Assembly (NCBI GenBank): GCA_003131625.1
Contig: PKVY01000101.1
Location: 1 to 32,378, forward strand
DNA: 32,378 nucleotides
Origin: Acidobacterium sp.
Lineage (GTDB): Bacteria > Acidobacteriota > Terriglobia > Terriglobales > Acidobacteriaceae
Direction of reading: 5' to 3'
The notes under the pieces are model-generated. The model did not search any database and was not told the origin of the DNA. It saw only the letters and a list, made by a program, of their open reading frames with translations. How positions within the stretch are numbered: the first letter of the stretch is position 1; each line of letters opens with the position of its first letter. The position numbers and the translations under genes are program-made. Of this stretch, positions 15,325 through 23,661 are shown in pieces.

Positions 15325-15357
15325 GACAGGGCTCAGAGCTCAGGGCTCAGGGCTCAG
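15323..15357. repeat. Degenerate heptamer micro-array (5 units)
   Basis: Five contiguous 7-bp units: GAGACAG, GGCTCAG, AGCTCAG, GGCTCAG, GGCTCAG. They share the (G/A)(A/G)NNCAG form with the array at 9624. The first unit overlaps the zinc-ribbon stop codon. It lies in the 155-bp convergent space before korB. Confidence 0.75.
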
Positions 15358-15425
15358 GAAAACAGGCGACGGGATTAGATGAGCCGGTAGACCTTCGCCC
15401 ATAGCAGCAGGTACAGCGCGACTTT

Positions 15426-15456
15426 CCCACTCAAGCCAAAACCGGGCTTGAATGGG
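15426..15456. repeat. Framed intergenic hairpin between convergent genes
   Basis: Left arm CCCACTCAAGCC (15426-15437) and right arm GGCTTGAATGGG (15445-15456) pair over 12 positions with one internal C/A mismatch and a 7-nt loop AAAACCG. No T-run follows on either strand, so a classical terminator is not shown. An outer CCCAC/ATGGG frame around a variable inner stem is a layout I recall from repeated acidobacterial intergenic hairpins, but I cannot verify copy number here. Confidence 0.6.
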
Positions 15457-15479
15457 CCACCGTTTATCTACCCTTTTGT

Positions 15480-16376
15480 CTACATCAGCTCGTCGATGAA
15501 GGCCTGGGCTGCCGCGGGGTCGATGTGCTCGGGGCGGCTGACCATGGTTCCGTGTTGCGTGACGGGCTCGGCCTCGTGGAGCGAGGGCAGGTCGGTGCGC
15601 TCGAAGAATTTGCCGATGGGGATTTCGTCGCCCCAGAGCGTCGACTTCTCGATGGCAGCGAGCCAGTGGGAAGCGTCGTACGACGCGTCGTCTTCGAGCT
15701 TCTTCACGCGCGGACGGAACCACTGGAAGGTATTGTCTTTGTTGTAGGTGACGCAGGGGCTGAAGACATCGATGAAGGAGAAGCCCTTGTGCTGGATGGC
15801 CTGCTTGAGGAGGTCGGTGAGGTGCTTCTGTTCGCCGGAGAAGCCGCGGGCGACGAAGGTGGCTCCGGCAGCGAGCGCCATGGTGATGGGATTGATGGGG
15901 GACTCGATGTTGCCGTAGGGAGCGCTCTTGGTCTTCATGCCGAGGCGGCTGGTGGGCGATGTCTGGCCCGTCGTCAGTCCGTAAATCTGGTTGTCCATGA
16001 CGATGTAGGTGAGGTCGACGTTCTTGCGGATGGTGTGCGTGAAGTGATTGCCGCCGATGCCGAAGCCGTCGCCGTCACCGCCGGTGACGAGTACGGTGAG
16101 CTCGTGGTTGGCCATCTTGACGCCGGTGGCGACGGGCAGAGAGCGCCCATGCAGCGTGTGCATGCCGTAGGTCTCGATGAAACCAGGGAAGTTGGAGGAG
16201 CAGCCGATGCCGCTGACGGTGACGATCTGGTGATTGGGAATCTGCAATTCGACGAGGGCCTTCTGCACCGCGGCCAGCACGCCGAAGTCGCCGCAGCCGG
16301 GGCACCAGTCGGGATCGACGCGGCCTTTGAAATCGGCCGTCGTGAGCGGCTTCGGGGTTTCGACAATTGTCGCCAT
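15480..16376 (-). CDS. korB: 2-oxoacid:ferredoxin oxidoreductase, beta subunit
   Basis: The protein has 298 residues; the ATG at 16376 has AAGGAGA 6 nt upstream. It binds thiamine diphosphate: GGDGDGFGIGGNH (99-111) is the GDG...N Mg-TPP motif. C25, C28, C59 and C208 fit the four cysteines that bind the single [4Fe-4S] cluster in two-subunit archaeal and mycobacterial enzymes. With the fused gamma-alpha subunit it forms the KorAB type, which oxidatively decarboxylates 2-oxoglutarate (or another 2-oxoacid) to the acyl-CoA and reduces ferredoxin. No separate ferredoxin (delta) subunit is present, as expected for this type. The 265-bp gap to korA is unusually long for subunits of one enzyme and is filled with palindromes. 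Confidence 0.95.
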   Translation of the reverse strand: MATIVETPKPLTTADFKGRVDPDWCPGCGDFGVLAAVQKALVELQIPNHQIVTVSGIGCSSNFPGFIETYGMHTLHGRSLPVATGVKMANHELTVLVTGGDGDGFGIGGNHFTHTIRKNVDLTYIVMDNQIYGLTTGQTSPTSRLGMKTKSAPYGNIESPINPITMALAAGATFVARGFSGEQKHLTDLLKQAIQHKGFSFIDVFSPCVTYNKDNTFQWFRPRVKKLEDDASYDASHWLAAIEKSTLWGDEIPIGKFFERTDLPSLHEAEPVTQHGTMVSRPEHIDPAAAQAFIDELM

Positions 16377-16402
16377 TTTGCTTCTCCTTGGGAGCTTCCC
16401 TC

Positions 16403-16564
16403 AGGGGCTAAAGCCCCTTGTTCTTTCGATCCTGTTCGGCACGACTAAAGTCGTGCCCCTTCAAAACAGCTTGATCGCTTACATCGTTCAAGCCGTGCCC
16501 TTTCAAAACACAGGGGCTAAAGCCCACTTTTTCCTGACCTATACGGCACGAGTAAACTCGTGCC
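16403..16564. repeat. BIME-like cluster of REP-type palindromes between korA and korB
   Basis: Four hairpins all have an AA loop centre. (1) AGGGGCT-AA-AGCCCCT, 16403-16418. (2) GGCACGACT-AA-AGTCGTGCC, 16438-16457. (3) GGGCT-AA-AGCCC, 16514-16525. (4) GGCACGAGT-AA-ACTCGTGCC, 16545-16564. They form two pairs (1+2, 3+4) with centres 37 and 35 bp apart. The tail CGTGCCCCTTCAAAACA (16452-16468) recurs with one mismatch at 16494-16510, marking a third, half-lost copy. Hairpins 2 and 4 differ by a C-G to G-C exchange that preserves pairing. The structure matches REP/BIME elements mobilised in trans by RAYT (IS200-like Y1) transposases; no such gene is in this window. Confidence 0.85.
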
Positions 16565-16641
16565 CTGATACAAAACCGAGTCAGCCGACATTTTTTCCGC
16601 ACCCTGTAAGGTCATAACCGTTCTTAACAGCTCCATCGTTG

Positions 16642-18420
16642 CTAAACCATGATCTCGTGGGCCGGGACCGACAGCTGCGTGTCACCGGCGAGTTGTTCGC
16701 GCACCGCTTCCACGATGTGGTGCGGCATGAAAGGCTCGCCATCGTACTTGCGGATGTGGCCGTCGGCGACGAAGCTGGTTTCGCTGCGCAGATAGCGCGC
16801 GAACTGCCCGCTGTAGTTGTTCTCGACGATGATGGTGCGCTTCGCATTACGCAGCTGGTCGAGGATCGCTTCGCCGTGCAGCGGGACGATCCAGCGAATC
16901 TGCAGCTGGTTGGCGGTAATTCCCTGCTGCGCGAGCTGCGCGCGGGCTTCTTCGATAACGCCCTGGGTTGAGCCCCAGCCGATGAGGGTGACGTCGGCGT
17001 CCTTCGGGCCCTGAAGACGCGGCGGCGGAACGGCGGCGGCGATGCCAGCTTCCTTGCGCATGCGTTTTTCCATCATGGCGCGGCGCTTGGTAGCGTTGGT
17101 GTACATGTCGCTGATGAGGACGCCGTCTTCGTCGTGTTCGTCGCTGGAGACGACGTGGGTGTAGCCGGGGACACCGGGAATGGCGCGCGGAGAGACTCCG
17201 CTTTCGGTGATGAGGTAGCGTTTGTATCCGCCTTCGGCGTGGCCGTTGGGCGAGGTGATCATCTCGCCGCGATCGATGGGCGGGGCGAAGTCGAGGATTT
17301 TGGGATCGACGCTGAGGCGGCCTTCGGAGAGCAGAAGGTCACAGAGGACGAGGCCGGGAACCTGGAATTTGTCGACGATGTTGAAGATTTCAGGGATCAG
17401 CGTGAAGCAGTCGCCGATGTCGAGGGGAGCGGCGATGACGCGGGGATAGTCGCCGAAGGCCGCGCCGAGCATCTGCCACAGATCGCCCTGTTCGGTTTTG
17501 GTGGGGACGCCGGTGGACGGACCCGCGCGCTGGCAGTCGATGACAACGATGGGGATTTCTGCCATGGCGGAGAGGCCGAGAGCTTCGGACATGAGGGCGA
17601 ATCCGCCGCCCGAAGTAGCGCACATGGCGCGAACGCCAGCCTGAGCTGCGCCGATGGTCATGTTGACGACGCCGATTTCGTCTTCGACCTGGCGGACCAT
17701 GATGCCGGCTTTGCGGCCGTTTGCAGCGAACCAGTGGAGGACGCCGGTAGAGGGGCTCATGGGATAAGCGCAATAGAATTTGACGCCGGCCGCTGCTCCG
17801 CCCATGGCGAGCGCGGTGTTGCCGCTGAGGACGGCGTATTTGGTGTCGACGATGGGCAGCGAGTAGGCGAAGGGCTTGAAGTTCTTCGTGGCGTAGTCGT
17901 AGCCGGCGCGGGCGACGGCGATGTTCTCTTCGGCGACGGAGGCGGCCTTCCTGCCGAACTGCTCGACGATGACGCTTTCGAGCGCGTTAAAGCCGATGCC
18001 CATCATGCTGAGTGCGGCGCCCATGGCGAGGGTGTTTTGCGCGACTTTGTTGCGGGTGATATCAGCGAGGGTAGAGACGGGGAGCGGACAGAGCTGAACG
18101 CCCTGGGCTGCCTGGCCGGGCTTGATGGTGTCTGCGTTGTAGATGCATGCGCCGCCCGCGCGGAGAAGGCCGAGGTGGCGGTCCATGGTGTCCTGGTTGA
18201 GCGGGATGAGGAGGTCGAGGGAGTCGCCCATATTGGTGACGGGCTCGGGGCCGGTGCGAATCATGAGAAAGGTGTGGCCGCCGCGGATGATGGACTGGTA
18301 GGCGTTGTAGGCGTTGAGGTGCAGGCCGCGACGGCTGAAAATCTTCGCAAAGATGTCGCCGGGGGTGGCGACACCCTGGCCGGCGGCGCCGCCGATGCCG
18401 ATGGTAAACGTGTGACTCAT
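16642..18420 (-). CDS. korA: 2-oxoacid:ferredoxin oxidoreductase, fused gamma-alpha subunit
   Basis: The protein has 592 residues; the ATG at 18420 has GGAG about 7 nt upstream. Residues 1-180 are the gamma (CoA-binding-side) domain, starting IGIGGAAGQGV. Residues 190 onward are the alpha TPP-pyrimidine-binding domain with YPMSPSTG (219-226, the YPxTPxT-type motif), VRQVEDEIGVVNMTIGAAQAGVRAMCATSGGG and GPSTGVPTKTEQGDL. The C-terminal transketolase-like domain includes VTLIGWGSTQG and TIIVENNYSGQ. Gamma-alpha fusion is the norm in two-subunit KorAB. It is transcribed before korB and after tlyA (158-bp gap, no obvious terminator). The enzyme can replace or supplement 2-oxoglutarate dehydrogenase in the TCA cycle; the substrate preference is inferred from the family. 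Confidence 0.95.
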   Translation of the reverse strand: MSHTFTIGIGGAAGQGVATPGDIFAKIFSRRGLHLNAYNAYQSIIRGGHTFLMIRTGPEPVTNMGDSLDLLIPLNQDTMDRHLGLLRAGGACIYNADTIKPGQAAQGVQLCPLPVSTLADITRNKVAQNTLAMGAALSMMGIGFNALESVIVEQFGRKAASVAEENIAVARAGYDYATKNFKPFAYSLPIVDTKYAVLSGNTALAMGGAAAGVKFYCAYPMSPSTGVLHWFAANGRKAGIMVRQVEDEIGVVNMTIGAAQAGVRAMCATSGGGFALMSEALGLSAMAEIPIVVIDCQRAGPSTGVPTKTEQGDLWQMLGAAFGDYPRVIAAPLDIGDCFTLIPEIFNIVDKFQVPGLVLCDLLLSEGRLSVDPKILDFAPPIDRGEMITSPNGHAEGGYKRYLITESGVSPRAIPGVPGYTHVVSSDEHDEDGVLISDMYTNATKRRAMMEKRMRKEAGIAAAVPPPRLQGPKDADVTLIGWGSTQGVIEEARAQLAQQGITANQLQIRWIVPLHGEAILDQLRNAKRTIIVENNYSGQFARYLRSETSFVADGHIRKYDGEPFMPHHIVEAVREQLAGDTQLSVPAHEIMV

Positions 18421-18578
18421 ATCCGCTCCCGCAGAAGAACAGGACTTTGATTTGGGATAGTGCTCAGTCCAACCAGGCCAACATTCGGGGTTGCTGGGAC
18501 GCGAATGCCGGAAGTTGAACCAGAATACAACAGCGAGTGGACGATTCGACAGGGGCGCGGTCGAACTCGCTCAGGGGC

Positions 18579-19316
18579 TCATCGCCATTGGGCGTGCAGG
18601 AGGAATTCGCGATTGCCTTCAGCGCCGGTGATGGGCGAGTCGATCGTGTCGATGTTTGTGCCGCCGATTTGTTCGACGCAGGCGCGGACGCGATCGACGG
18701 CGAACTGATGGGCGGCGGGGTCGCGCACGATGCCGCCTTTGCCGACGCGCTCGCGGCCGGCTTCGAACTGGGGCTTAATGAGGAGTACTGCGCGTACGGC
18801 GGGAGTTCCTGAGAGGGCCGCGAGGACGGAAGGCAGGACGAGGGTCGCCGAGATAAAGGAAACGTCGACGGCGAGGAAGGAGATACCGGGAGGCAGATCG
18901 CCGGGATTCAGGAGGCGGGCGTTGGTGCGCTCCATGAGGGCGACGCGCGGGTCGTCGCGAAGGGTTTGGGCGATCTGGCCGTAGCCGGTGTCGATGGCAA
19001 GGACACGGGCCGCGCCGTGCTGGAGCATGCAGTCGGTGAATCCGCCAGTGGAAGCGCCGACGTCGAGGCAGAAGCGGTCGCGGAGGTCGATGCGCCAGTG
19101 GGCGAGAGCGGCTTCCAGCTTCAGGCCGCCGCGGCTGACGTAGCGGAGGTCGGCGCCGAGGAGGCGGATGGAAGCATCGGCGGGGACGGAGGCGCCGGGC
19201 TTGTCCTGCTTCTGCTCGCTGACGAGGACGCGGCCGGCAAGGATGAGGGCCTGGGCGCGTTCGCGGGTGGGAACGAGGGCGCGCTCCACCAGCAATTTGT
19301 CGAGACGGATTTTCAT
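18579..19316 (-). CDS. tlyA: TlyA family rRNA (cytidine-2'-O)-methyltransferase
   Basis: The protein has 245 residues. The N-terminal S4 RNA-binding domain (MKIRLDKLLVERALVPTRERAQALILAGRVLV, about 3-60) is joined by the SRGGLKLEAAL linker to an FtsJ-type SAM-dependent methyltransferase domain. Its SAM-binding motif is LDVGASTGGFTD (84-95), followed by AIDTGYGQ, DVSFIS and LLIKPQFEAGR. In Mycobacterium, TlyA 2'-O-methylates cytidines in 16S (C1409) and 23S (C1920) rRNA and its loss gives capreomycin resistance; many bacterial homologues modify only 23S. The hemolysin name given to some homologues is historical. It is first in the minus-strand run with korA-korB, and diverges from the glucokinase over 231 bp in which I see no confident promoter. 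Confidence 0.95.
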   Translation of the reverse strand: MKIRLDKLLVERALVPTRERAQALILAGRVLVSEQKQDKPGASVPADASIRLLGADLRYVSRGGLKLEAALAHWRIDLRDRFCLDVGASTGGFTDCMLQHGAARVLAIDTGYGQIAQTLRDDPRVALMERTNARLLNPGDLPPGISFLAVDVSFISATLVLPSVLAALSGTPAVRAVLLIKPQFEAGRERVGKGGIVRDPAAHQFAVDRVRACVEQIGGTNIDTIDSPITGAEGNREFLLHAQWR

Positions 19317-19547
19317 GGCCTGATCTTCATGGCCGGATTGGCGCGGGCAAATTTCGTGAAGTGATCACGCCGCATTCAAGAGTATGTTGCAAACCGTGCG
19401 CGTTTCCCAAGATTATGCTCCCGACGCCGGCGCTGCCTATCGTGATGCAGGGGCCGTGACGATAAAGTATTCGACTGCCATTCACTTGTCCGCGATACAC
19501 TGTTGCGGCTTACGAACAGGGAGCAACAGGCTGGAAGTGGGAGTGCG

Positions 19548-20255
19548 ATGAACAACGCGAAACCGCTGGTCACCCTCGCCGTGGATATTGGCGGCACAGG
19601 GCTGAAGATGCTGTGCCTGGATCATGAGGGCAAGCCGCTCACCGAGCGGCTGCGCGTGCCCACGCCGGAGCCGCCGACGCCGGCGCGGCTGCTGGCGGCG
19701 CTGGACAAGCTGCGGGCGCAGATGCCGGCGTTCGATCGGGTGAGCGTCGGATATCCGGGCGTGATTAAGCGCGGGGTGGTTCTGTCGGCCGCGAATCTAC
19801 ATCCGCGGTGGATCGGGTTCCCGCTGCAGGCGGCGCTGGAGAAGCGATGGAAGAAGCCGGTGCGCGTGGCCAACGATGCCGCAGTGCAGGGGTTTGGGGC
19901 GATCCAGGGACGCGGCGTGGAGATGATTGTGACGCTGGGCACGGGGATGGGCTCGGCGCTGTTCACCGATGGCCGGCTTTGTCCGGGGCTGGAGCTGGGG
20001 CATCATCCGTGGCTGAAGAAGACGTATGAGGACTACCTGGGGCGGCGCGGCCTGAAGAAATATGGCGTGAAGAAATGGAACAAGCTGCTGCGGAAGGCGG
20101 TCGCGCAGACATCGGCGACGTTCAACTGGGACCATCTTTACCTGGGCGGAGGAAACACGAAGCTGGTGACGCTGCAGTTCCGGCCGAACGTCACGATTGT
20201 TTCGAATCTGGAGGGGCTGTTGGGCGGGGTGGCGCTGTGGCGGGATGAGGACTAG
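19548..20255 (+). CDS. ppgK: ROK-family glucokinase, polyphosphate-glucokinase type
   Basis: The protein has 235 residues; the ATG at 19548 has GGAG 5 nt upstream, and the upstream extension to 19503 is rejected. ROK/actin-like ATPase signatures are present: phosphate-1 loop AVDIGGTGLK (11-20), catalytic D110 in VANDAA, phosphate-2 LGTGMGSALFTDG (130-142) and adenosine-site LYLGGGN. The long PGVIKRGVVLSAANLHPRWIGF segment and the ELGHHP motif, without the ROK CxCGxxGC zinc site, resemble actinobacterial polyphosphate glucokinases that phosphorylate glucose with polyP or ATP. PolyP use is inference; a plain ATP glucokinase is possible. It converges with carB, the two stops being 24 bp apart across a heptamer array. 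Confidence 0.88.
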   Translation: MNNAKPLVTLAVDIGGTGLKMLCLDHEGKPLTERLRVPTPEPPTPARLLAALDKLRAQMPAFDRVSVGYPGVIKRGVVLSAANLHPRWIGFPLQAALEKRWKKPVRVANDAAVQGFGAIQGRGVEMIVTLGTGMGSALFTDGRLCPGLELGHHPWLKKTYEDYLGRRGLKKYGVKKWNKLLRKAVAQTSATFNWDHLYLGGGNTKLVTLQFRPNVTIVSNLEGLLGGVALWRDED

Positions 20256-20290
20256 AGGCCAGAGTTTAGAGTTTAGGGTTTAGCGGGCAG
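20256..20290. repeat. Degenerate heptamer micro-array (5 units) reaching the carB stop codon
   Basis: Five 7-bp units: AGGCCAG, AGTTTAG, AGTTTAG, GGTTTAG, CGGGCAG. The array fills the convergent space between ppgK and carB and covers carB's stop at 20280-20282 and its last codons. The TTTAG units in 7-bp register resemble plant telomeric repeats, a coincidence of unit length. Confidence 0.7.
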
Positions 20291-23200
20291 CGAGATGTTC
20301 GGCGTGCAGGCGCTGGAGCGGATTGACGGTGATGCGGCGGCTCTGCAGAGCGGCGATGCCTTCGGCGGCAGCGCGCGCGGCGGCCATGGTGGTGATGGTG
20401 GGAATGCGCGCGAGAACCGCGGCGCGACGAATGGCTTTCTCGTCGAAGTAAGGATCCTGACCGCGCGGCGTGTTGACGATGAGCTGGATGCGATCGCCTT
20501 TGATGAGGTCGACGATGTTGGGGCGGCCTTCCTTGACTTTGTAGACGCGATCGACGGTCATGCCGGCTTTCTCGATGGCGTTGGCCGTGCCTTCGGTGGC
20601 GACCAGGTGGAAACCTAATTCCATGTACTGGCGCGCGAGGTTGACGAGGTTGGTCTTGTCGCGATCGCTGACGCTGAAGAAGACGGTGCCCTTGAGCGGA
20701 AGCTGCTGGCCGGCGGAGAGTTGTGCTTTGGCGAAGGCTTCACCGAAATTGTCGGCCACGCCCATGACTTCGCCGGTGGATTTCATCTCGGGGCCGAGAA
20801 CGGTATCGACGCCTGGAAATTTGTTCCAGGGGAAGACGGGCGATTTGACGTAGAAGTGCGAGCCGGTTTCGAGGTCGTGGTTGCCGGAGACGTCGAGGAA
20901 GTCGCGGAGGCGGCGGCCGGTCATGAGGCGTGAAGCGATCTTGGCGAGCGGGATGCCGGTGGCCTTGGAAACGTAGGGGACGGTGCGCGAGGCGCGGGGA
21001 TTGACTTCGATGACGAAGACCTTGTCGGGCTGGCCGGGCCTGCGCTGGATGGCGAACTGCAGGTTGACGAGGCCGATCACGTTGAGCGCGAGCGCGAGGC
21101 GGCGGGTGTAGCCGCGGATCGTGTCGAGTGTGGCGGCAGCGAGATCGACAGCGGGGAGTACGCAGGAGGAGTCACCGGAGTGGATTCCGGCCTCCTCGAT
21201 GTGCTGCATGATGCCGGCGATGACGACATCGGTGCCATCGCAGAGCGCGTCGACGTCGACTTCGACCGCGTCCTCGAGGAAATGGTCGACGAGGATGGGA
21301 CGCTCCTGCGAGTACTCGACGGCTTCTTTCATGTAGCGGGAGACGCTTTCGCTGTCGAAAGCGATGACCATGGCACGACCGCCGAGGACGTAGGAGGGGC
21401 GGACGAGGACCGGGTAGCCGATGCTCTCGGCTCCGGCGATGGCTTCTTCAACGCTGGTGGCGATGACGCCGGGCGGCTGAGGAATTTGTAACTGTTCCAG
21501 TAGCTTTCCGAAGCGCTTGCGATCTTCTGCGAGGTCGATGGATTCGGGCGAGGTTCCGATGATGGGAACGCCCGCAGCTTTGAGGCGGAGGGCGAGGTTG
21601 AGCGGGGTTTGTCCGCCGAACTGGACGATCATGCCGACTTCGGCGCCGCCAGAGGCTTCGTGTTCGTAAACGGCGAGGACGTCTTCAAGGGTGAGCGGCT
21701 CGAAGTAGAGGCGGTCGCTGGTGTCGTAGTCGGTGGAGACGGTTTCGGGGTTGCAGTTGACCATGATGGTCTCGTAGCCGTCTTCACGGAGAGCGAAGGC
21801 CGCGTGGCAACAGCAGTAGTCAAACTCAATGCCCTGCCCGATGCGGTTGGGGCCGCTGCCGAGGATGATGACTTTGCGGTTGGGCGTGGGCGCTGCTTCG
21901 TCTTCTTCGTCGTAGCTGGAATACAGGTAGGGGGTGAAGCTTTCGAACTCAGCGGCGCAGGTATCGACGAGCTTGTAGACGGGACGCAGGCCGTGGCGGC
22001 GGCGGAGGGTGCGAACCTTCTCGATGCCGTCATCGCCGGGCAGCGACCAGACTTCCGCAAGACGCTCGTCGGAGAGGCCGAGGCGCTTGGCTTTTCGTAA
22101 CTGTTCCGGTGACGTTTTGCCGGGACTGTCAGGGAGCGCCGCGGTGATGTCGGAGATTTCTTTGATCTGGTAGAGAAACCAGGGGTCCATCGATGTCATA
22201 CGCGCGACTTCACGCACGGAGTGGCCTTCGCGGAAGGCGAAGCGGATGTAGTTGAGGCGCTCGGGCTGTGGAGTGACGAGGCGCTGGGTCATGCGGCGCG
22301 GGTCGAGGACTTCGGAGCCGGCTTTCCTGCCGGTTTCGAGCGAGCGCGTGGCTTTCATCAGCGCTTCTTTGAAGGTTCGGCCGATGGCCATGACTTCGCC
22401 GACGGATTTCATCTGCGGGCCCAGGTTTTCGTCGGCTCCGGGAAATTTTTCAAATTGCCATTTGGGAATTTTGACGACGACGTAGTCGATGGTCGGCTCG
22501 AAACAGGCCGGCGTCATTTTGGTGATGTCGTTGGGGATTTCGTCGAGGGTGTAGCCGACGGCAAGGCGAGCGGCGATTTTCGCGATGGGGAAACCGGTGG
22601 CTTTGGAGGCAAGCGCGGAGGAGCGCGAGACGCGCGGGTTCATTTCGATGACGACCATGCGGCCGGTATTGGGGTGGACGGCGAACTGCACGTTGGAGCC
22701 GCCGGTTTCGACGCCGATTTCGCGCATGACGCGGATGGCGGCGTCGCGCATGGCCTGGTATTCGCGGTCCGTGAGGGTTTGCGCGGGGGCGACGGTGATG
22801 GAATCGCCGGTGTGGACGCCCATAGGGTCCATGTTCTCGATGGAGCAGATGACGATGACGTTGTCGGCGAGGTCGCGCATGACCTCGAGTTCGAATTCCT
22901 TCCAGCCGAGGACAGATTCTTCGATGAGGCACTCGTGGACGGGCGAGAGGTCAAGGCCGCGGGCGAGGATTTCGAGCAGCTCTTCGCGGTTGTAGCCGAT
23001 GCCGCCGCCGGAGCCGCCGAGGGTGAAGGAGGGGCGGATAATGACGGGGAAACCGATTTTGGTGGCGAAGTCGAGGCCGTCGCGGAGATTGTTGACGAGC
23101 GCGGAGCGGGGAACGTCGAGCCCAATGCGGGTCATCGCATCCTTGAAGAGGAGGCGATCTTCGGCTTTCTTGATGGCTTCGAGCTTGGCGCCGATGAGCT

Positions 23201-23570
23201 CGACGTTGTAGCGGTCGAGGATGCCGGCGTCGGCGAGTTCGACGGCGAGGTTGAGCGCGGTCTGGCCGCCGACAGTGGGCAGGAGGGCGAAGACGCCGTC
23301 GCGGCGCTGGTCGCGCAGCATCTCCGATTCGAGGCGGAGGATCTCGTCGAGATATTCCTTCGTGAGCGGCTCGATGTAGGTACGGTCGGCGAGCTCGGGG
23401 TCGGTCATGATGGTCGCCGGGTTCGAATTGACGAGCACGACTTCGTAGCCTTCGGCCTTAAGGGCCTTGCAGGCCTGGGTGCCGGAGTAATCGAACTCGG
23501 CGGACTGGCCGATGACGATCGGGCCGGAGCCGATCACGAGGATTTTGGTGATGTCGTTGCGGCGTGGCAT
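20280..23570 (-). CDS. carB: Carbamoyl-phosphate synthase large subunit
   Basis: The protein has 1096 residues, slightly longer than the E. coli enzyme (1073). The start [32 protein letters not shown] is the standard N-terminus. It comprises two homologous synthetase halves, each with an ATP-grasp domain: the carboxyphosphate half ending near residue 400, and the carbamate-phosphorylating half from about 570 ([25 protein letters not shown]) to about 945. A linker/oligomerisation region lies between them. The C-terminal allosteric MGS-like domain (about 950-1080) includes [33 protein letters not shown]. With CarA it makes carbamoyl phosphate from glutamine, bicarbonate and 2 ATP for pyrimidine and arginine synthesis. 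It is separated from carA by 91 bp holding a terminator-like hairpin. The SD is weak (GGAA). Confidence 0.97.
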   Translation of the reverse strand: MPRRNDITKILVIGSGPIVIGQSAEFDYSGTQACKALKAEGYEVVLVNSNPATIMTDPELADRTYIEPLTKEYLDEILRLESEMLRDQRRDGVFALLPTVGGQTALNLAVELADAGILDRYNVELIGAKLEAIKKAEDRLLFKDAMTRIGLDVPRSALVNNLRDGLDFATKIGFPVIIRPSFTLGGSGGGIGYNREELLEILARGLDLSPVHECLIEESVLGWKEFELEVMRDLADNVIVICSIENMDPMGVHTGDSITVAPAQTLTDREYQAMRDAAIRVMREIGVETGGSNVQFAVHPNTGRMVVIEMNPRVSRSSALASKATGFPIAKIAARLAVGYTLDEIPNDITKMTPACFEPTIDYVVVKIPKWQFEKFPGADENLGPQMKSVGEVMAIGRTFKEALMKATRSLETGRKAGSEVLDPRRMTQRLVTPQPERLNYIRFAFREGHSVREVARMTSMDPWFLYQIKEISDITAALPDSPGKTSPEQLRKAKRLGLSDERLAEVWSLPGDDGIEKVRTLRRRHGLRPVYKLVDTCAAEFESFTPYLYSSYDEEDEAAPTPNRKVIILGSGPNRIGQGIEFDYCCCHAAFALREDGYETIMVNCNPETVSTDYDTSDRLYFEPLTLEDVLAVYEHEASGGAEVGMIVQFGGQTPLNLALRLKAAGVPIIGTSPESIDLAEDRKRFGKLLEQLQIPQPPGVIATSVEEAIAGAESIGYPVLVRPSYVLGGRAMVIAFDSESVSRYMKEAVEYSQERPILVDHFLEDAVEVDVDALCDGTDVVIAGIMQHIEEAGIHSGDSSCVLPAVDLAAATLDTIRGYTRRLALALNVIGLVNLQFAIQRRPGQPDKVFVIEVNPRASRTVPYVSKATGIPLAKIASRLMTGRRLRDFLDVSGNHDLETGSHFYVKSPVFPWNKFPGVDTVLGPEMKSTGEVMGVADNFGEAFAKAQLSAGQQLPLKGTVFFSVSDRDKTNLVNLARQYMELGFHLVATEGTANAIEKAGMTVDRVYKVKEGRPNIVDLIKGDRIQLIVNTPRGQDPYFDEKAIRRAAVLARIPTITTMAAARAAAEGIAALQSRRITVNPLQRLHAEHLAAR

Positions 23571-23605
23571 TTTTCCGTCTGCTGCTTTCAGTATCTCGGT
23601 TTCAT

Positions 23606-23635
23606 AAAAATGGCGGGAGATGAATCCCGCCGTTT
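23606..23635 (-). terminator. Terminator-like hairpin between carA and carB (possible attenuator)
   Basis: Plus-strand AAATGGCGGGA (23608-23618) pairs with TCCCGCCGTTT (23625-23635) over 11 positions with one wobble; the loop is GATGAA. Read in the direction of carA-carB transcription, the G+C stem is followed by ATTTTTATG, the layout of an intrinsic terminator. It lies after the carA stop and 36 bp before carB, so it could set the carA:carB ratio or end carA-only transcripts. Confidence 0.65.
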
Positions 23636-23661
23636 GGCAAAAATCTTCTGGAAAAACTGGG

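Noticed and set aside
20263..20283. Telomere-type repeat
   Set aside because: The TTTAG units share only the 7-bp period of other local arrays; nothing indicates a chromosome end.
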